NCBI GenBank assembly: GCA_964369995.1
Contig: CAYJHH010000004.1
Location: 1 to 59,096 of the forward strand
DNA from: CAYJAD01 sp964369995
GTDB taxonomy: Bacteria > Desulfobacterota > Desulfovibrionia > Desulfovibrionales > Desulfovibrionaceae
Length of the DNA: 59,096 nt
Direction: 5' to 3'
Shown: in pieces, positions 1 to 8,400 of the stretch
Position numbering within the stretch: the stretch's first letter is position 1
Layout of the letters: every line of letters starts with the position of its first letter
Translations under genes and position numbers: made by a program
The notes under the pieces: generated by a model
The model's database searches: none
The model's input: only the letters and a program-made list of their open reading frames with translations
Told to the model about the DNA's origin: nothing

Positions 1-704
1 TTGTAACAACTTCAAAAAATGAAGAAATCGCTAACCAAGCCGCTGAAAAAGCTGCTGCAGAAAAAGCTGCCGCTGAAAAGGCCGCCGCTGAAAAAGCTGC
101 CGCTGAAAAGGCCGCCGCTGAAAAAGCCGCCGCTGAAAAAGCCGCCGCTGAAAAAGCTGCTGCAGAAAAAGCTGCTGCAGAAAAAGCTGCTGCAGAAAAA
201 GCTGCCGCCGAAAAGGCCGCCGCTGAAAAGGCCGCTGCCGAAAAGGCCGCTGCCGAAAAGGCCGCTGCCGAGAAAAAAATAGCTCTTGCCAAACCCACAG
301 CACCTGCGCCTAAAAAGCCAGGGACAGCGTACCTAGTACCCACAAACGTAGACGTTATGAGCTTAACTGCCTTTATTCCTGATCAAAAGATTGACTCTTG
401 CATACACGTTATTGCGTTAAATGCCAGTCCTCTCACTGCTATACGCCTTGAAAGTATGGGTGGCGTGACTTCTTCATGGAAAACCAAGGATGTAAAAACT
501 TCAGCTCTTGGCGTGCTAGCTGTGCAGAAAGAGGGAAAAATTATCAATTCCCACGATGCTTCCTTTGCACTAGACGTTACAAAAGAAACACCTTTAACTT
601 TATGTGTGCAGGATAATGGCGCGCTAAATGATACACAAACTCGTTTGCGTATCATATTTTACCATAAGGACGGTTCACGTAACTATTCCATTATAAAAAA
701 GTAA
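1..704 (+). CDS. AEKAA-repeat protein with shared C-terminal domain (5'-truncated)
   Basis: The reading frame (codons starting at position 3) is open from the window edge to the TAA at 702-704, so the gene begins outside the window. It encodes a short lead-in, then about 15 copies of the pentapeptide Ala-Glu-Lys-Ala-Ala, then a Pro/Lys linker (PAPKKPG) and a C-terminal domain of about 130 residues. That domain is shared with the proteins ending at 5479 and 42345: conserved blocks are RLESMGG, SWKTKDVK, LGVLAV, DASF, QDNG and HKDGSR. The repeat should form a long charged helix, likely a spacer across the periplasm or cell wall. No function is known to me for the C-terminal domain. The other frames over the repeat are also open only because the DNA is repetitive. 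Confidence is high that this is coding, low for role. Confidence 0.85.
   Translation, partial: VTTSKNEEIANQAAEKAAAEKAAAEKAAAEKAAAEKAAAEKAAAEKAAAEKAAAEKAAAEKAAAEKAAAEKAAAEKAAAEKAAAEKAAAEKKIALAKPTAPAPKKPGTAYLVPTNVDVMSLTAFIPDQKIDSCIHVIALNASPLTAIRLESMGGVTSSWKTKDVKTSALGVLAVQKEGKIINSHDASFALDVTKETPLTLCVQDNGALNDTQTRLRIIFYHKDGSRNYSIIKK
42..275 (+). repeat. 15-bp tandem repeat encoding AEKAA
   Basis: Fifteen full 15-bp units plus a partial one, each reading GCN-GAR-AAR-GCN-GCN. The third codon positions vary (gctgaaaaagctgcc, gccgaaaaggccgct and similar) while the peptide is constant, so selection acts on the protein. Neighbouring units are often identical, as expected from slippage, so copy number may vary between strains. 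Confidence 0.95.
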
Positions 705-706
705 TA

Positions 707-732
707 TACTAAATGAACTATAAAATTTAGTA
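707..732 (+). terminator. weak terminator-like hairpin after the repeat protein
   Basis: An 8-bp stem TACTAAAT / ATTTAGTA (707-714, 725-732) starts 3 bases after the stop codon. It is AT-only and has no clean U-tract, although the sequence beyond is T-rich (tatttttgcttttt), so termination is plausible but weak. Confidence 0.4.
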
Positions 733-762
733 AAAAATATATTCAGTATTTTTGCTTTTTGG

Positions 763-791
763 TTTTGATGGCTTGTTAAAACAGCTATAAT
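763..791 (+). promoter_or_regulatory. candidate sigma70 promoter for the sensor kinase operon
   Basis: A perfect -10 TATAAT at 786-791 is preceded at 17 bp by TTTTGA (763-768), a poor -35; TTGATG at 765-770 would give 15 bp. It lies about 100 bp upstream of the kinase ATG and is the best promoter match in the 187-bp gap. Confidence 0.4.
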
Positions 792-891
792 TAGTTCAAT
801 AATTTTATGAATACGTACAATTGGTGGTCATTAAAAATTGTCTTATTAAAATATTTTTCATGAAATAACTTTTAGCATTTAGGCAAAATAT

Positions 892-3654
892 ATGTATAAG
901 AAAGTTACTAAAATAAATAGCAATGAAGATGATACTACTTCCACGGCTAAATTCTCTGCCAAAAAATCAGAGCGTAAGCATATTTCTATTTTTGTAACTT
1001 GCATTATTTGTATAGTGACAGCCCTTACCATTGCCTCTGCCGTATATAATGTAAAGAAAGTTAAAGAATTCACTTTATATAATACATATATGCAAGCTCG
1101 AACGTCCATGATTAAGGATTTTTACCTCCTCATGGCAGTGGCAGAAATTGGCTATATGTACACACCACCTGTCAATGATGCTGATGGGCCTTCCTTGCAG
1201 TCAAATACTAGCTTTTGGAATTTTGTAAAATACAACCCGCCTAAACTCTTAAATTTTACCTATAATTATAACAAAGACACAAAGGTATTTAGCAGGCTTT
1301 TGCCGCTTGATTTATCCCAAGCCACTGAAAAAGCGGATGATTGGGAAGAGCAAGCCTATGCCAAGCTTTTGGAAAATGATGAAAAAATTGTGCACGCAGT
1401 GGAAAATATAGAACAAAAGCCCTTTATGCGTTTTTTAGCACCAGTACCTGCAAAAGAACCATGTATTTCATGCCATATAGACAGTAAGGTTGATGATTGG
1501 GTCGGACTTATAAGTGTGTCCGTATCTTTGGAAGAGCCGCTTGAAAAAGAAGATGAAGCCATCTATGCTACACTTTTTTTCCATATAATAATCTGGCTTT
1601 TCATATGCTTTTTATTCATATTTGGCGGGCAAAAGCTTAAAAAATATATCTTACTTTTACGCCGAAAAGATATTGCCGTAGAAGTGGCAGAAAGAGCCAA
1701 TAAAAGCAAAAGCGAATTTTTAGCCAATATGAGTCATGAGGTGCGCACCCCTCTTAACGGTGTCTTGGGCATGGCAGAAATTCTTTCACACACTTCTTTA
1801 AATGCTGAACAACACGCCACCGTGGTAAGCATTCAAAAAGCCGGCAATAGTCTTCTCAATGTACTCAATGATATTTTAGATTTTTCTAAAATTGAGGCAG
1901 GAAAGCTTACCCTAGAAGTGCAAAGCTTTCCTCTTAACGATGTTGTCTATGACGTTATGCAAGATTTGGCCACCATAGCACATACTAAAAATTTAGAATT
2001 TCTTGTTCGCATTTCGCCACTTGCACCAGCCCATGTGCGCGGCGACGCTTTACGTTTGCGCCAAGTTTTGCTCAATCTTGTAAGCAATGCCATTAAATTT
2101 ACGCCACAAGGTGAAGTCACTTTAAGTATTGACGTGCTCAGCATAGATGAAAATCATGCCACATTGCAATTTAGCATTAAAGATACCGGAGACGGTATTC
2201 CTCAAGATAAATTGGACACCATATTCTCTGCTTTCGAGCAGGCTGACAGCTCCACAACCCGTAAATATGGCGGCACAGGTCTTGGCTTATCCATTTCTTA
2301 CAAATTGGTGGAAGCCATGGGTGGGCAACTTCAGGTTAAAAGCCAGCTTAACAAAGGAAGCACCTTCTATTTTGCCATAACCCTACCCGTAGATACAAGT
2401 ATGCATCAAGATGATAGCCATATATCTTCTGAAATGTTACAAAATTTACGTGTATTAGTGGTGGATGACAATAAAACCAACCGTCATATCCTTCAAGATC
2501 AGCTTATACATTGGCATATGCAACCTATGGAATGCTCCAGCGCCGATCAAGCCTTGGATATATTGTATGCTGCGCAGCAAGACGGAGAGGCATTTTCTCT
2601 TATCTTATCAGATATGCAAATGCCGGAAAAAGACGGCATTGATTTTGCCAAAGCCATAAAAGCGCATGCGCAACTAAAGCATATCCCTATTATACTGCTC
2701 ACTTCTGGAGATTTCCCCACGGCTGAAGAGCAACATCTTTTTGCGCGAACGCTCAGAAAGCCCGTGCGTTCCTCCGATTTATTTTATGCTATATTACATA
2801 TTATCGGCGATGCTACCTTGGATGAAGTAAGACCGTCTTATGAAAATCCTGTTGCAGAAACACGGGTTAAACTAGATATTTTATTAGTGGAAGACATGGA
2901 AATGAATCAACTTGTGGCCAAAGGAATGTTTGATAAATTAGGCCATACAATGACCATTGCCAATCACGGGCAAGAGGCTTTAGATATTTTACAAGATAAC
3001 ACATTCCATATTGTTTTTATGGATATTCAAATGCCTGTGATGGATGGAGAACAAGCGGTAAAGTGCATTCGTGAAAAAGAGCAAAGCCAAGGCCAAGGTG
3101 CGCATATTCCCATCGTTGCCATGACAGCCAACGCCCTCAAAGGGGACAAAGAGCGTTACCTTGCCGCTGGCATGGACGGATACATATCAAAGCCCATAAC
3201 GCTTGCTAAGCTATCGGAAACATTAGATGAATTAATTGAGACCTTTAACATAAGTGGCATGGAGGATACGGCTTGCCAAGAGCCCATGACAGAACCACAA
3301 GCGCAGCTAGATGCAGAAATTTTAGAGCGTTCCTTTGGGGATGATACGGAACTCACCATGATGAGTATGCATATCTATTTGCGTGATATGCCCCCACTTA
3401 TTGAAAAAATGAAAAAATCTGTACAAGAGGGAAATGCCACCCTATTGGCAGAATCTGCACATACTCTCAAAGGCCTGACAGGTTACTATACCAAGGCAGA
3501 TATATATGTATGCACTCTTGAGCTTGAGCAACTAGGTAAAGCTCATGCCCTGCAAGACCATGGCGAAAAAATTACTCCTTTGCTACAGAAATTAGAAAAG
3601 TCTGCGCAAAAATTAGCTCAAGAAATGCAGGATTACATTAACACTCATTCATAA
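892..3654 (+). CDS. hybrid sensor histidine kinase with CxxCH sensor domain
   Basis: A 920-residue membrane sensor kinase. TM1 is at about 30-52 and TM2 at about 226-246. The periplasmic domain between them ends with C-I-S-C-H (residues 191-195), a c-type haem motif as in DUF3365/Tll0287-like sensors, which suggests redox or gas sensing. The cytoplasmic part has HisKA (phospho-acceptor H282 in MSHEVRTPLNG), HATPase with N-box (LLNLVSNAIKFT), DTGDGIP and GGTGLGLSI, two receiver domains (D574 in LSDMQMP; D711 in MDIQMPVMDG) and a C-terminal Hpt domain (H857 in SAHTLKG). This is the BarA/EvgS-type phosphorelay layout. An AGG lies 8 bases before the ATG. The HD-GYP regulator follows 13 bp downstream and is the likely partner. 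The signal sensed is not visible. Confidence 0.93.
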   Translation: MYKKVTKINSNEDDTTSTAKFSAKKSERKHISIFVTCIICIVTALTIASAVYNVKKVKEFTLYNTYMQARTSMIKDFYLLMAVAEIGYMYTPPVNDADGPSLQSNTSFWNFVKYNPPKLLNFTYNYNKDTKVFSRLLPLDLSQATEKADDWEEQAYAKLLENDEKIVHAVENIEQKPFMRFLAPVPAKEPCISCHIDSKVDDWVGLISVSVSLEEPLEKEDEAIYATLFFHIIIWLFICFLFIFGGQKLKKYILLLRRKDIAVEVAERANKSKSEFLANMSHEVRTPLNGVLGMAEILSHTSLNAEQHATVVSIQKAGNSLLNVLNDILDFSKIEAGKLTLEVQSFPLNDVVYDVMQDLATIAHTKNLEFLVRISPLAPAHVRGDALRLRQVLLNLVSNAIKFTPQGEVTLSIDVLSIDENHATLQFSIKDTGDGIPQDKLDTIFSAFEQADSSTTRKYGGTGLGLSISYKLVEAMGGQLQVKSQLNKGSTFYFAITLPVDTSMHQDDSHISSEMLQNLRVLVVDDNKTNRHILQDQLIHWHMQPMECSSADQALDILYAAQQDGEAFSLILSDMQMPEKDGIDFAKAIKAHAQLKHIPIILLTSGDFPTAEEQHLFARTLRKPVRSSDLFYAILHIIGDATLDEVRPSYENPVAETRVKLDILLVEDMEMNQLVAKGMFDKLGHTMTIANHGQEALDILQDNTFHIVFMDIQMPVMDGEQAVKCIREKEQSQGQGAHIPIVAMTANALKGDKERYLAAGMDGYISKPITLAKLSETLDELIETFNISGMEDTACQEPMTEPQAQLDAEILERSFGDDTELTMMSMHIYLRDMPPLIEKMKKSVQEGNATLLAESAHTLKGLTGYYTKADIYVCTLELEQLGKAHALQDHGEKITPLLQKLEKSAQKLAQEMQDYINTHS

Positions 3655-3667
3655 ATAAGGTATATTT

Positions 3668-4714
3668 ATGCGTATAATCATAGCCGAAGACCAAGAAATG
3701 GGACGACTTATTCTTGCGCGTCATTTACGCCGCATGGGACATGAAGTTATAGAGTGCGTCAATGGACAAGAAGCCTTAGATGTTATTTCTAACGATATTA
3801 AAAATGTCGATATGCTTATTACCGATTGGATGATGCCTGTTATGGATGGCATTGAGCTAGCAAAAAAGGTACGCAGATTAAGTAAAGATTCACATTATAT
3901 TTATATCATTCTTCTTACCGGCCGCAGTGAATCTGCAGATAAAATTGAAGGTTTTAGCCAAGGTGAAGTGGATGATTACATTGTGAAAGGTTCTGAAGGT
4001 GCAGAATTACAAATGCGCATTCAAGTGGGTAATAGAGTCATTGATGCCGAACATCAATTGCGCCATATGAATGAAAATCTACAATCTCTTGTTCAAGAAC
4101 AAACAGCTACCATTCGTGACGCACAAGAAGAAATCGTACGCCGCCTTTTTACAGCATTGGAATTACGTGATGGTGAAACCGGTGAACATGTACAGCGTAT
4201 TGGCCTTATCAGTGCCTGCATGGGTAAACTTTTAGGCTGGGACGAGGAGAGAATATCTGTCATTAGAAGCGCCGCACCATTACATGATATTGGTAAAATC
4301 GCCATTCCAGACAGTGTATTACGCAAACCAGGCCGACTCACAGAAGATGAATTTGATATTATTAAAACCCATGCCGCCGTGGGGGCCGACATGCTGTTAA
4401 ATTCGCAAAATCCTGTCATCAAAATGGGCGAATGCATAGCACGCAATCATCATGAAAATTGGGATGGTAGCGGCTATCCACAAGGTCTGCGCGGTGAGGA
4501 AATCCCCCTTGAGGCTAGAGTGGTGAGTATTGCTGATGTGTTTGACGCTCTTTTATCCGACAGAGTCTATCGCGCTGGGCTTCCTGAAGGTAAGGTTATT
4601 GAAATATTGCAGCATAATTCCAGTAAAAGTTTTGATGAAAAACTTTTGAAAGTCTTTCTGGATAATTTGGAATTTATCAAAGAATACGTCAATGCCAATT
4701 TAAAAGATGCATAA
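3668..4714 (+). CDS. response regulator with HD-GYP c-di-GMP phosphodiesterase domain
   Basis: A 348-residue two-domain regulator of the RpfG type. The receiver domain (1-120) has acidic pair E7/D8 and phospho-acceptor D53 (ITDWMMPVMDG). A short helical linker (126-150) leads to an HD-GYP domain with H206-D207 (PLHDIGK), a following HHENWDGSGYP block (H261, H262, G269-Y270-P271) and the ADVFDAL motif, so the metal-binding and GYP residues are present. Established family role: hydrolysis of cyclic di-GMP. It is 13 bp downstream of the hybrid kinase with a short SD-like AAGG, so the pair probably forms one phosphorelay that adjusts c-di-GMP. This matters for the two LapA-like adhesins in the window, but that link is inference. 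Confidence 0.93.
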   Translation: MRIIIAEDQEMGRLILARHLRRMGHEVIECVNGQEALDVISNDIKNVDMLITDWMMPVMDGIELAKKVRRLSKDSHYIYIILLTGRSESADKIEGFSQGEVDDYIVKGSEGAELQMRIQVGNRVIDAEHQLRHMNENLQSLVQEQTATIRDAQEEIVRRLFTALELRDGETGEHVQRIGLISACMGKLLGWDEERISVIRSAAPLHDIGKIAIPDSVLRKPGRLTEDEFDIIKTHAAVGADMLLNSQNPVIKMGECIARNHHENWDGSGYPQGLRGEEIPLEARVVSIADVFDALLSDRVYRAGLPEGKVIEILQHNSSKSFDEKLLKVFLDNLEFIKEYVNANLKDA

Positions 4715-4800
4715 CATATACTTTCTACTTCTGGTGCAACCCCTTCAAAGGTTTTACCATGTTATGCGCTCAGACTAAAAAAAATCAACGATGTTTATAT

Positions 4801-4831
4801 AAACGCACCGCCTTACAAAGACGGTGCGTTT
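4801..4831. terminator. bidirectional terminator between convergent genes
   Basis: A perfect 10-bp stem AAACGCACCG / CGGTGCGTTT (4801-4810, 4822-4831) with an 11-base loop lies between the HD-GYP gene (+) and the PA14-like gene (-), only 8 bases past the latter's stop codon. T-rich DNA lies on both sides, fitting use by both transcripts. Confidence 0.75.
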
Positions 4832-4838
4832 ATTACTA

Positions 4839-5453
4839 TTATTTCTTTATCAAAAGTACTTTTTCTGCCGGAACGGGCGCATTATCAGCAGGGCTTTTTA
4901 TGCGAAGTTCAAAACCTGAATCTTTGCGTGTATTCCCCCCAGCCGTACCATTATTATAAGCTGACTGTACATATTGAAATTCTACGGTGTGAATGCCGGC
5001 CTCAAGTTCCACATTCCCCACTATAGTACCTGCACGTTCATAACCTTGAGCAATTCGCTTACCATTTATTTTAATTCGGCCAAAATTATTACGTCCTTTT
5101 GTATTTAACATAAAGACATAATATCCTTTTTGCTCTGCAACAATATAAGCTTCACCTTTCCAACCAATGCTTTTATCGTTAATGGGAAAACCTAAAGATT
5201 GCACATAATCATTGACCATGGCACCAGATTTTTGCATTTTAAAACTTCCCATGGCAGCTGGTGGAAATACACCGATATTTTCTCTATTGGAAAAAGCATA
5301 AATACTTGCTAGCCAACCGGGTTCTAAATCACTGCGCATAATATGACCGGATTTTTCTTCCATGGTGGGAACTTCCACAGCATGGCTTGACAAAAGACTC
5401 CATGAAAAAACACACATAGCCATAATAGCCATTGTCCAAAGTTTTTTAAACAT
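4839..5453 (-). CDS. exported PA14-like beta-sandwich protein
   Basis: A 204-residue protein with a signal peptide (hydrophobic stretch ending ...SSHA-VEV). The mature part reads like a PA14-type domain: an aromatic entry (EPGWLASIYAF), a W-K-G strand, GYYVFMLNTKG, a G-R-I-K-I-NGKRI strand pair, LEAGIHTVEFQYV and a closing FELRIKSP strand. PA14 domains bind carbohydrate or mediate adhesion; the assignment here is by pattern only. A good SD (AAGGAG) is 7 bases before the ATG. It lies 25 bp downstream of the 1543-residue exported protein on the same strand, so the two are probably co-transcribed and may work together at the cell surface. Confidence 0.7.
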   Translation of the reverse strand: MFKKLWTMAIMAMCVFSWSLLSSHAVEVPTMEEKSGHIMRSDLEPGWLASIYAFSNRENIGVFPPAAMGSFKMQKSGAMVNDYVQSLGFPINDKSIGWKGEAYIVAEQKGYYVFMLNTKGRNNFGRIKINGKRIAQGYERAGTIVGNVELEAGIHTVEFQYVQSAYNNGTAGGNTRKDSGFELRIKSPADNAPVPAEKVLLIKK

Positions 5454-5478
5454 ACAAGCTCTCCTTAAAAAAATTATT

Positions 5479-8400
5479 TTAACGTTGAATTATAGAATAT
5501 GTACGTGAGCCATCTTTATGGAAAAAGACCACACGCATGCGTACTTTTTTGTTGGCAAGGCTTCCATTATCTTGCATGACCAAATCCAAAAGCACAGGTT
5601 GGCTTACATCTAAGCTAAAAGAGGCATCTTTTTCATTAAGCACCTTACCCTCTTGTGTAACTGCAAGCACGCCAAGAGCTTTGGCCTTTACATCTTTTGT
5701 TTTCCAGCTGGCACTGGCACCGCCCATGCTTTCCACACGCACCGCCACAAGAGGGCTCTTGGCCTTGGCAAGAACACGTACACCAGTGTCCGTCTTGGTA
5801 TCTGCAGCAAAAGCATGTAAACTCATACTATCGGAGGTCAAAGGCACAACAAATGCCTTACCTGGTTTTTTGGGTTCAGGAGCCGTGGGCTGTGGTCCGC
5901 TTGCTGCAGGTGCAACTGCCTTTTTAGGCGAGCTAGGTTTAGTAGCTTCTGCTGTTTTTTGTTCCGGCTTTGTTTCAGGCTTTACCTTGGGCTTTGATTC
6001 GGGCTTTGACTCAGGCGCAGGTGTTTGCCCAGCTGCTTGCGTAGTCGTCTGCGTAGTCGCTTGCCCAGCTACTTGCGTACTCGTCTGCGTAGTCGCTGCT
6101 ACATCTGTTTTTTGTCCCGCAGTGCTTGAAACTGCCTTTTGTTCTACCTGTTGCACAGGCTTTTCTTCGGGCTTTGGCTCGGGCTTTGTATCTGCCTTTG
6201 TATCTACCTTTGGCTCAGCCTTTTGCACAGCTTTTTGCTCAGTAGCTGGAGCCTGTTCTTCTTTTTGAGCTTTTTGCGCTTCTACCACTTCAGGCTGAAC
6301 TTCTTTGGTAGCAACACGCACTCCATTTCCTTGAATAACCCCAATATGCACAGCAAGAGCCTTTTTATTTTTCGCCATGCCATCCCAAAGAGCTTTTTGG
6401 TTTTCCACAGATGCGGCATGCCACTGGGGTTTAGGTGTAATGGGGGCAAAGGAAGCCAATTGCCATGTGCCATCGGCTAATTTTTTAGGATCTGTCATGG
6501 TGCCAAAGCGCTTATAAGTAATTTTACCCAAGGTAGCTTCTGCAGCGCGTACCACAAAATGCATTTTACCCGCTTGAACTAATTGTAAAAGATACATTTC
6601 CTTTGCATTAGGGAAAAATTCCCAATTAAATGTTTGCTCTGCAGAAGGTTTTATTTCCACTGAAGAACTTGTCTGTGTAAGCCAAGGCAACCATCCTTGT
6701 CCCTGTTCATCGACAAAATACATCATAAACTTTTTAGGTAAAAAGGTTTGATCTGACGTATTTTTTACCGTGGCAGTGACACGTAACTGTGTGGTTCCTT
6801 TTTCAGTTTTAAAAACTTCGTATTGCCCTGCTTGTACTTGTAATAAATCTAGCGCAGCATTACTAGCTGTTTGCGCAGCCACACTACGCAATGCGGCTTG
6901 TTTGAATGCCTCAAGCTCTTTGTTACGGGCAGCATACGTATTTTTAAGCTGTTCTTGCTGACTACGACTTAGCTCCCCTGTAATTCCTTCTAAAGTGAAA
7001 GTCTTTCCTTTTTTAACAAATAAAAGATTATTGGCATTAAGCTCAAGCAATACCATGTCAGGTGAAAGCTTGCGCACTACAGCCTGAGTTAACACAGTGG
7101 GATTTATTTCTACAAAATCTTTATTTACAGCTCTTTTCATTAAAAAATCATTCTTTTTTCGTGTAGGTATCATGGCTGTAGCTGTACTATATTTAAAAAG
7201 GAAAGCCCTTTCTTTATTCACAGCTTGCGTAATAAGATCTCGTAAATCTTGATATTTTTCTGGAGAAAACAAAGTTACATGGGCTTGATCTTTCATACCG
7301 TCATTTTTATCGTTCATATTTTTCCAGTAAGACAAATTTTCAACATTAATTTGTTTTACTAATTCTTGCCCTTTGCCTGCGCTAAGAAGATCTACAAATT
7401 GCAAAAGCTCTTTTCTCGTACTGTCTAGGGCATAATTTGGCACAAGCTCAGCCCAGTTTTTTGCCATTTGCGCAGCATTTTTTTCCAAATATCTTTTATT
7501 CTCTGTAAGCGGAGATATAAGTTTATATGAATCGTTAACTTTTGCAAAAAGAGCATACATTGTATTCTTTTCTATGGGTAATTGGGCAATGACGGCACTT
7601 TCATCCTTACCATTAAATGAAAAAGAAGCTTTTTCCCACACAGCTACATTAAAAAGAGGAAGTGTAGGCTCATTTTCCGAAGATAGTATCGAAGAAATAG
7701 CTTTGTAAGGCATGTATAATGGAGCAAGTTGCACCGCCAAGGAACTTTTAAAATTCGGCTTATCCTCTAAGCTTATATGATTTTCCATGGCCGTTACGTC
7801 TACAAAGGTCAAAAAAGCATCCACATCTTTTTCTTTAATGGCTTTTACAATACCAGAACGCACTTCTTGCGTTTTAGCCTGCATGTCCGCTAAAGCTTTC
7901 TTAGCTCTGGCTTCCTCTTTGGCTCGCTTTTCCAAAATCTCTTGGCTAAGTTCAGAGACCGAAACTTCCCAACCTTCTTCACGCTCAAGCCCTTTTATAT
8001 TATTAGCATAATAACGTATTTTCCAAGCATCTTTTTCAGTGGCGCGATGCAAAGAAAGATAAGCATCCTTTAATTTAACCACAGCATAGGTGGGAGAAAC
8101 ACTGGCAAAAGAATAAGCCTCTAAGCCTTTATACATGGGCCATTGTTTAGACCATACGCCAGTGCGCACTTGATCTAAAAAAGATTTAATATCATTGTTA
8201 TCTTTTTTATTATTTGCCATGGCCACAGAAGTTTGTTTAAGATTGCCATTATCTCGCACAAAGCTAACCAAATCTATGTACTGTTCAAAAGGTTTAGGAT
8301 CCTTAGCTATATAGGCTTTGTGTAAAGCTATGAGCACAGCCCTTACAGAATCTTCTAAGGCAAACTGGGCTTCATATTTTTTTACAAGCTCTGCAACCTT

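Noticed and set aside
19..303. Open frames on both strands over the 15-bp repeat
   Set aside because: A repeat whose period is a multiple of three stays open in several frames. Only the frame that continues into the conserved C-terminal domain is supported.
5537..6268. 243-codon plus-strand frame
   Set aside because: It is antisense to the low-complexity linker of the 5479-10110 gene. Cys/Ala/Phe-rich composition and no SD mark it as a shadow.
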